A DNA stretch of 55,363 bases. It comes from Planctomycetaceae bacterium. Lineage in GTDB: Bacteria > Planctomycetota > Planctomycetia > Planctomycetales > Planctomycetaceae. Where the stretch lies: NCBI GenBank assembly GCA_018699955.1, contig JABISG010000148.1:1-55363 (forward strand), in the 5' to 3' direction. Made by a program: the position numbers and the translations under genes. Under the pieces are notes generated by a model, which was given only the letters and a program-made list of their open reading frames with translations, made no database searches and had not been told where the DNA came from. Below, piece by piece: positions 50,470 to 55,363 of the stretch; position 1 is the stretch's first letter; the number at the start of each line of letters is the position of its first letter.

Positions 50470-51237
50470 ATGAAAGCTCAAACGCTGGGGCAAACCGGCC
50501 TGAAGGTCAGCCCGATTGGGTTTGGGGCGTTCAAAATCGGCCGCAACCAGAAAATTAAATACCCCACGCCGTACGACTTGCCGACGGAAGCCGATGTCGA
50601 AAAGCTGTTGAACGCCGTTCTCGATATGGGGATCACCTACATCGACACGGCCCCCGCCTACGGTTTGAGTGAAGAACGCATTGGTCGGTCGATCGCACAT
50701 CGTCGCGCCGAATTTGTGCTTTCAACCAAGATCGGCGAGACGTTTCGGGACGGGGAATCTCAATACGACTATTCGACAGCCGCTGTTCGCGAGAGCATCG
50801 ACCGCAGCCGGCGATTGTTCGGCAGCGAAATGCTCGATCTCGTTTTCATTCACTCCAACGGCGATGATGACGTCATTCTCAATCACACCGACGCAGTGGC
50901 TACGCTTTGCGACTTGAAACAGGCGGGGACAATTCGGGCGATTGCCATGTCGGCCAAAACGGTTGAGGGTACGCGGCAGTCACTCGAATGGGCTGACGTC
51001 GTCATGGTCGAATACCATCTCGACGACCGATCGCACGAAGAAGTCATCGCCGAGGCTGCGGCGCGTGGAGTGGGGGTTGTCGTCAAGAAGGGATTGGCGG
51101 CGGGCCATCTTGCCCCCGACGAGGCGATCGGCTTTGTGCTACGGAATCCGCACGTCGGCAGCATCGTCATCGGCGGGTTGAATCCGGCGCACATTCAGGC
51201 CAACGTGCATGTGGCAGCAACAATCTCCAGAGGGTGA
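50470..51237 (+). CDS. Aldo/keto reductase family oxidoreductase
   Basis: A start at ATG 50470 gives 255 residues. The catalytic tetrad of the aldo/keto reductase barrel is present: Asp59 (YIDTAPAYG), Tyr64, Lys87 (LSTKIGE) and His128 (DLVFIHSNG). The C-terminal NADPH-binding part shows VGSIVIGGLNPAHI. At 255 residues the protein is compact, and a short loop region replaces the usual long C-terminal loop, which governs substrate choice. It should reduce a carbonyl with NADPH in the cytosol. It follows the FAD oxidoreductase on the same strand and converges with the kinase gene, only 22 bases apart. Confidence 0.88.
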   Translation: MKAQTLGQTGLKVSPIGFGAFKIGRNQKIKYPTPYDLPTEADVEKLLNAVLDMGITYIDTAPAYGLSEERIGRSIAHRRAEFVLSTKIGETFRDGESQYDYSTAAVRESIDRSRRLFGSEMLDLVFIHSNGDDDVILNHTDAVATLCDLKQAGTIRAIAMSAKTVEGTRQSLEWADVVMVEYHLDDRSHEEVIAEAAARGVGVVVKKGLAAGHLAPDEAIGFVLRNPHVGSIVIGGLNPAHIQANVHVAATISRG

Positions 51238-51259
51238 TCGCACCTCATCTTTCTCTGGG

Positions 51260-53017
51260 TTATAGCGAGTCGAAGTACGTCTCTTCGCTGGTCAGCTCGT
51301 TGGCGACTTTTTCATCGACCGCCGTCAGCAGAGCGGGATCGAATGGCGAGGCCCACGATGCAATCTTTTGAATGTTCGGGCGTCGCTGCCGCAAATCGCG
51401 TTCGAGGCACTGCTCGAGCAGCCAGTTCGTCGCAATGCTAATTCCAGGACAGACCTCTCGAAAATTGGGCATTTGGTAGCGGTGATGCTCGCGACGGATT
51501 TCACGCACGCCGCCGCCGGTAAATAACGTCTGCCCCGTTAATGCCTTATAGGCGACACAACCAAGGGCAAAATAGTCTGCCTCTTTCCCCACCTCAAAAC
51601 CGGCGAGTTGCTCGGGTGCCATGTAACGCGGCGTGCCGACGATGGATCCTGCTGCCCCACCGATTTCGTCTTCGACTGGCTTGGCCAATCCGAAGTCCAT
51701 CAGTTTGACCGATCCATCTCGATTGAGCATGATGTTGGCCGGTTTGACGTCGCGGTGAATGATTTTATGGGCGTGCGCGTGGGCGAGGGCGGCCGCGACC
51801 TGTCCAATGATTCTTCGAAACTCAAGTTCCGGTATTGGCCCTATCGCGTTCACCACGTCTTCCAATGTGAAGCCGTCGCAGAATTGCATGGCGATGAAAT
51901 ACGTATGAAATGCCGCAAAACGACCGTAGGTCGTCACGATATTGGGATGCTCGAATGTCTCAATGATGTCGGCCTCGCGCTGAAACTGCATCAGAGCTTC
52001 CGAATCGTAGACGAGCCGATGACTCATCATTTTCAACGCGACCTGCCGGTCCGTCTCCACATGTTGCGCTTCGTAAACGACCCCCATGCCTCCTTGCCCA
52101 AGGTGACGTGTGAAGCAATAGCCACCGAACGTCTTGCCTGCCAGAACATCTCGCCCCACGCCGCCTAACCGCGTGGCAAATAATCGCGTTAGTACCACGC
52201 TGATGCTCGGGTACAACGAGGCCAGCTCGTGAAAGATTCCCGACGGTAGAACGAGCACTTCGACATCGGTTGTCGCAACGACGTTGGCAGTGCGCGGCTC
52301 TTCGGTCAGCAACGACATCTCACCGAGCACCTGCCCCGTGCCGATGCGCCCAATAAAGTGGCTCTGCCCCCCTTCGTCCGCTGTTGCGATTTCAACAATT
52401 CCGCTGCGAATGACCAGCAGCGAAGTCCCCGGCTCGCCCTGCTTCAAGACCGTCTCTCCCGCAGCAAAACTGTGGCAGAACATATTGGACTCGATCATCG
52501 ATAGCACAGTCGTCGGCAACGAAGCGAAAGTCTCACACTTGGCAAGGAACGGAACTGTGCCGAGTTCAAAATCGGGGATCACCGTATCGTTGAGCGACGT
52601 CACATCCAAAGCTTCTCCAACAATGATCGTCGCATCGACCGATCCACAGTCGGCCGCCGCAATCGCAATGGATTCGTCCTGATTGCACTCCAGTTCCTGG
52701 AGGAGACGATCACCAAGCTCGGGAAACCTCTCGACGAATTCATCGACGGTGGGCGGTTCACCGTAAATTCCCCGATATTCGAACTCGCGCAGGACCAGTT
52801 CAAATTTCAATTCGACATTGTCGGCGACTTCGGGGATGCTCTCGAAATAGGATTCGAGGATCGCCGGAGCGCCGAGGCGCCAGCGGCGGAACAGATCGAC
52901 GGCGACGACATCGGCGCGTTCGCGCGAAGTCGCACCGGGACGACCAGCCAAAAACGCGTTCACATCAGGTGGCGCATCCCAAAGGCTGTTGAAATCGTCG
53001 GCCGGTGTCTTACTCAC
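51260..53017 (-). CDS. Cyclic-nucleotide-binding domain Ser/Thr protein kinase
   Basis: A 585-residue soluble protein. Residues 1-110 are a helical region seen at the N-terminus of many planctomycete kinases (WRLGAPAILESYFESIPEVA). A cyclic-nucleotide-binding domain spans about 158-280 with a phosphate-binding cassette, GEMSLLTEEPRTANV (232-246). The kinase domain spans about 298-570: glycine loop GQGGMG (307-312), Lys329, HRDVKPANIM with HRD at 421-423, DFG at 441-443 and GTPRYMAPEQ at 461-470. All catalytic residues are intact, so it should be active and controlled by cAMP, cGMP or another cyclic nucleotide. No transmembrane segment is present. No cyclase lies nearby. It is upstream of nothing on its strand. 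Confidence 0.92.
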   Translation of the reverse strand: MSKTPADDFNSLWDAPPDVNAFLAGRPGATSRERADVVAVDLFRRWRLGAPAILESYFESIPEVADNVELKFELVLREFEYRGIYGEPPTVDEFVERFPELGDRLLQELECNQDESIAIAAADCGSVDATIIVGEALDVTSLNDTVIPDFELGTVPFLAKCETFASLPTTVLSMIESNMFCHSFAAGETVLKQGEPGTSLLVIRSGIVEIATADEGGQSHFIGRIGTGQVLGEMSLLTEEPRTANVVATTDVEVLVLPSGIFHELASLYPSISVVLTRLFATRLGGVGRDVLAGKTFGGYCFTRHLGQGGMGVVYEAQHVETDRQVALKMMSHRLVYDSEALMQFQREADIIETFEHPNIVTTYGRFAAFHTYFIAMQFCDGFTLEDVVNAIGPIPELEFRRIIGQVAAALAHAHAHKIIHRDVKPANIMLNRDGSVKLMDFGLAKPVEDEIGGAAGSIVGTPRYMAPEQLAGFEVGKEADYFALGCVAYKALTGQTLFTGGGVREIRREHHRYQMPNFREVCPGISIATNWLLEQCLERDLRQRRPNIQKIASWASPFDPALLTAVDEKVANELTSEETYFDSL

Positions 53018-53207
53018 AGGTTCTCGTCGGAGTTCGTGGTGACCACATTCTTGCCGCGTGACTCGGAACGCGACACCGTATATATCATACCGTTTTGCAC
53101 GGCAAAGCAGACAGATGAATCCGCAAGAACATGCATCCTACTACGACGAATCGCGACGCTCAACTTTCCGGCACGAATGTCAGGGTCATTCTGTGAGATT
53201 CCGGCGC

Positions 53208-54176
53208 CTACTCTCTCGGGTTCCGCAGAATGGTGAGGTCAACCGTTTCGCCCGAGTCGAGGAACACCTTACCTTTGACTGACTGCAGAATGTCTTCCAA
53301 TGTTTCGATGTAAATTCTCCGCATGGTGAGTCCGCGGGCCACATCGGGGTCGTCGGCCGCTTCGATGCTGGCGATGAGTTTGCGGAAACGGTCGGCTTTG
53401 CCACGGGCCGCTTCAACATCGCGGCGGTGTTCAATGTCGGCATCGTTTCGGATTTGAAACGCTTCGGCGTCGGCTTTGGCTTTCAGTTCTTCCGACACCG
53501 CCAACGCACTGTTGATCAACTGCTCGCGCTCGGCGCGGGCGTTGGAAACATCGAGGAAAGCCTGTTTGACCTGCGGCGGTGGATACACGGCACTAATGGC
53601 GGCCTCATCGATGTCGATCCCAAGTCGGTGCAGCGCAGCCAACTCTCGCGTTCGGTGTGTTAACAGTTCGCGGAGCTCCACCAAACCCAGCGGGTGAACA
53701 AAATCAACGCCGCTGCGGGCAACCAGATCGGAAATGGCTGACTCGGCCAACAACTTGAGATGTTCTGTCGGCGACTTCGAGCGAAACAGGAAGTCGTTCG
53801 GATTCTCGTCGGAGATGCGGTACTGCATGGTAATTTGCAGATTGAGAATGTTCTTATCGCCAGTGAGGAACTGCGACTGTTCGAGCAACTCGGCCGATCT
53901 CAAGAAGTCGCCCAGATTGCCGCTCGTCTCGTCCAATTCGGCAGTGCCGATGGTGAGCGTTCGGACTTCTTTGCGGTTGATGCGATCGACAACGGCCAAC
54001 GGCCAGGGGAGATCGAAATGCAGTCCACTGCCCGGCAGCCAGACCTTGCCGGAGTCATCGGTCACTAATCGACCGAACCGGCGAACGACGGCCTCTTCAT
54101 TTCCCTTGACGATGTAGAAGCCCGTGGCCGAATAGAGACCGGCTAACAGTAGGATTATCGTCAGCCAACGTTTCAT
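53208..54176 (-). CDS. hflK: HflK-like SPFH/stomatin-family membrane protein
   Basis: A 322-residue protein with one N-terminal transmembrane helix (LTIILLLAGLYSATGFYIV) and an SPFH domain. Its sequence is closer to HflK than to HflC: FLTGDKNILNLQITMQYRIS, PPPQVKQAFLDVSNARAERE and MRRIYIETLEDIL. It lacks the long glycine-rich N-terminal region of enterobacterial HflK. HflK and HflC assemble into a cage around the FtsH protease and limit its access to substrates. The start overlaps the stop of the HflC-like gene by four bases (ATGA), so they are cotranslated. Here hflC comes first, the reverse of the usual order. Confidence 0.85.
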   Translation of the reverse strand: MKRWLTIILLLAGLYSATGFYIVKGNEEAVVRRFGRLVTDDSGKVWLPGSGLHFDLPWPLAVVDRINRKEVRTLTIGTAELDETSGNLGDFLRSAELLEQSQFLTGDKNILNLQITMQYRISDENPNDFLFRSKSPTEHLKLLAESAISDLVARSGVDFVHPLGLVELRELLTHRTRELAALHRLGIDIDEAAISAVYPPPQVKQAFLDVSNARAEREQLINSALAVSEELKAKADAEAFQIRNDADIEHRRDVEAARGKADRFRKLIASIEAADDPDVARGLTMRRIYIETLEDILQSVKGKVFLDSGETVDLTILRNPRE

Positions 54177-55294
54177 GGCGTCGCCTCCGCGTCGGCTTTG
54201 GGCGTATCGGGGTTCTCGCCATCGGGCGACTTGGGTGGCTGCGGTGCCAGAACTGGGGCATCCGGCACACCTTCGGTCAACAGTTTCATCAGGTTACTCG
54301 AAGTGGAAAGAACGAGCGTGGTTCGTTCGTTGAGAATCTTGCGATAGCTTTCGAGCGTGCGCATGACCTGGTAGAACTCGCGGTCCTTTGCGTAGGCCGA
54401 ATTCAATGTTTCCAGCGCACTCGCTTCACCGTCGCCTCGGATTCGCTCAGCGTCGGCGCGAGCGCGGGCCAGAATTTCCTCGTACTGTCGTTGTGCGCGA
54501 CCTTCAATGACCTGTTTCTGCGCAAGGCCTTCGAAACGTTCCTTGTTTGTTTCCTTCTTGCGGTCGCTCCGCATGCGAACATAAACGGCTTGCCGGTTGC
54601 CGGCGGGCAAGGCAACGCGTTTGATTCGGACATCGACAACCTCGATGCCGAATCGTTCCTGCAGCGTCTGCTCTTCTCCCCGTTGCCGGATGACACGTTT
54701 GCGAAATTCGGTGGAAACGTTTTCGAGCAGACCGATCTCACCTGGATCCGGACTCGATTCGGAATCCTCAGCATTCAGCAAGTCGCGGAGTGTGATTTTT
54801 CCGATCTCAGCCGGAAGAATGCTCCACATGCGCGTGTTCAGCCGGGTTTGGGCGCGTTCCATATTGATGATCGCCCGAAAAAACCGTACCACCGGTTTCT
54901 CGGCAGCCGGAGTTTTGCTACCGGCGGGGGACTCGGCGATCCGCCAGCAAATGTACGAATCGACGACGATATTGCGTTTCTTCCTGGTGTGTATTTCGCG
55001 CGCCGGCGGATCGAGAATCTGCAGACGGCTATCGAAACGCCGAACGGTTTCGATGGGCCACGGTAACTTGAAGTGCAATCCACGGTCTTCCGGGCGGTCG
55101 TAGACTCCGCCGCCGTCATCGCGAATATTGCCGAACCGCTCGATGATGACGAACTCTGCTTCGTCAACAAAAATGATGGAACTACCAAGTAACGCGATGA
55201 CAACGACGGCAAGCGTCGAGCCGAGCGCTCGCCAGAACAGCCAGCGGCCAAGGCCACCCGCTTCGGCAGTCACGTTTTCATCCTGTTGATTCAT
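54173..55294 (-). CDS. hflC: HflC-like SPFH/stomatin-family membrane protein
   Basis: A 373-residue protein with an N-terminal transmembrane helix (LAVVVIALLGSSIIFVDEAE) and SPFH domain. Features matching HflC are LHFKLPWPIETVRRFDSRLQ, RNIVVDSYICWRI, FGIEVVDVRIKRVALPA, VYVRMRSDRKKETNKERFEG and DREFYQVMRTLESY. A proline-rich tail (LAPQPPKSPDGENPDT) follows the family's end. It forms the membrane cage with HflK. The start ATG has TGCACCTACTG upstream, no clear ribosome site. It is the first gene of the pair; the repeat copy at 55326 lies 32 bases before it. FtsH itself is not in the window. Confidence 0.86.
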   Translation of the reverse strand: MNQQDENVTAEAGGLGRWLFWRALGSTLAVVVIALLGSSIIFVDEAEFVIIERFGNIRDDGGGVYDRPEDRGLHFKLPWPIETVRRFDSRLQILDPPAREIHTRKKRNIVVDSYICWRIAESPAGSKTPAAEKPVVRFFRAIINMERAQTRLNTRMWSILPAEIGKITLRDLLNAEDSESSPDPGEIGLLENVSTEFRKRVIRQRGEEQTLQERFGIEVVDVRIKRVALPAGNRQAVYVRMRSDRKKETNKERFEGLAQKQVIEGRAQRQYEEILARARADAERIRGDGEASALETLNSAYAKDREFYQVMRTLESYRKILNERTTLVLSTSSNLMKLLTEGVPDAPVLAPQPPKSPDGENPDTPKADAEATP

Positions 55295-55325
55295 GTTGCA
55301 CCTACTGTCTTGTCATTTCTCATTC

Positions 55326-55363
55326 GGGTGCCACTGGCGTGTCGCCAGTGCAGCGAGTTAGGC
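55326..55363. repeat. REP-like element, second copy, cut by the window edge
   Basis: Bases 55326-55350 are identical to the left arm at 801-825, again containing CACTGGCG-TGT-CGCCAGTG. The following CAGCGAGTTAGGC would be the loop region; the second arm, if present, is beyond the edge. It lies upstream of the HflC-like gene. Confidence 0.8.

Noticed and set aside
53018..53207. A small gene between the kinase and hflK genes
   Set aside because: Short plus-strand frames run into hflK antisense and have no support; only a TATATATCAT word, perhaps a promoter for the kinase, stands out.

Overview
The window reads as chromosomal DNA of a planctomycete, most likely from the Planctomycetales/Planctomycetaceae side of the phylum. 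The evidence is family content: three pairs of planctomycete cytochrome/DUF1549/DUF1553 proteins with DUF1501 partners, a DUF1559 pseudopilin, a HYExAFE-type nuclease-like protein, a cyclic-nucleotide-binding Ser/Thr kinase and PPC-domain secreted proteins. Coding density is high, genes lie in short same-strand runs, and no rRNA, tRNA, CRISPR array, prophage or transposase gene is visible.

Layout. 1-7.7 kb holds catabolic hydrolases: the 5' part of an N,N-dimethylformamidase-large-subunit-like gene running off the left edge, a formamidase/acetamidase, a TIM-barrel amidohydrolase, two large secreted or cytosolic alpha/beta-hydrolases in tandem, and a translationally coupled orphan. 7.7-12.6 kb is the first DUF1549/DUF1501 pair, divergent from a CobW-type metallochaperone GTPase (12.9-14.0 kb). 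14.0-16.5 kb is a repeat-rich islet with three imperfect long inverted repeats, a PD-(D/E)XK-like HYExAFE gene, a small lipoprotein and two decayed fragments resembling the HYExAFE gene and each other. 16.5-19.3 kb has a small membrane protein and a Na/Pi cotransporter with an added extracytoplasmic domain.

19.3-28.0 kb, all on the minus strand, is the most unusual block: ECF sigma factor, membrane-anchored putative anti-sigma factor, conserved hypothetical, then a short GspE ATPase, three GspF paralogues in a row, three minor pseudopilins (I-, J- and K-like) and a DUF1559 pseudopilin. No secretin, GspC, GspL, GspM or prepilin peptidase is present, so this is a partial or non-standard type II secretion/pseudopilus machine. 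A UvrA gene lies just upstream on the same strand.

31.2-34.8 kb has two von Willebrand factor A proteins separated by a clear rho-independent terminator. 34.8-47.2 kb carries two divergent cytochrome/DUF1501 operons, one with a secreted lactonase-type beta-propeller and one with a PPC-domain protein. Together with the 7.7-12.6 kb pair, these cytochromes carry three different accessory modules. 47.3-55.3 kb has a FloA flotillin, RidA, an FAD oxidoreductase, an aldo/keto reductase, a cNMP-binding Ser/Thr kinase and an HflC/HflK-like pair. The same 25-base palindromic repeat unit occurs at both ends of the window.

All functional statements rest on reading the sequence and on family knowledge; no database search was run.
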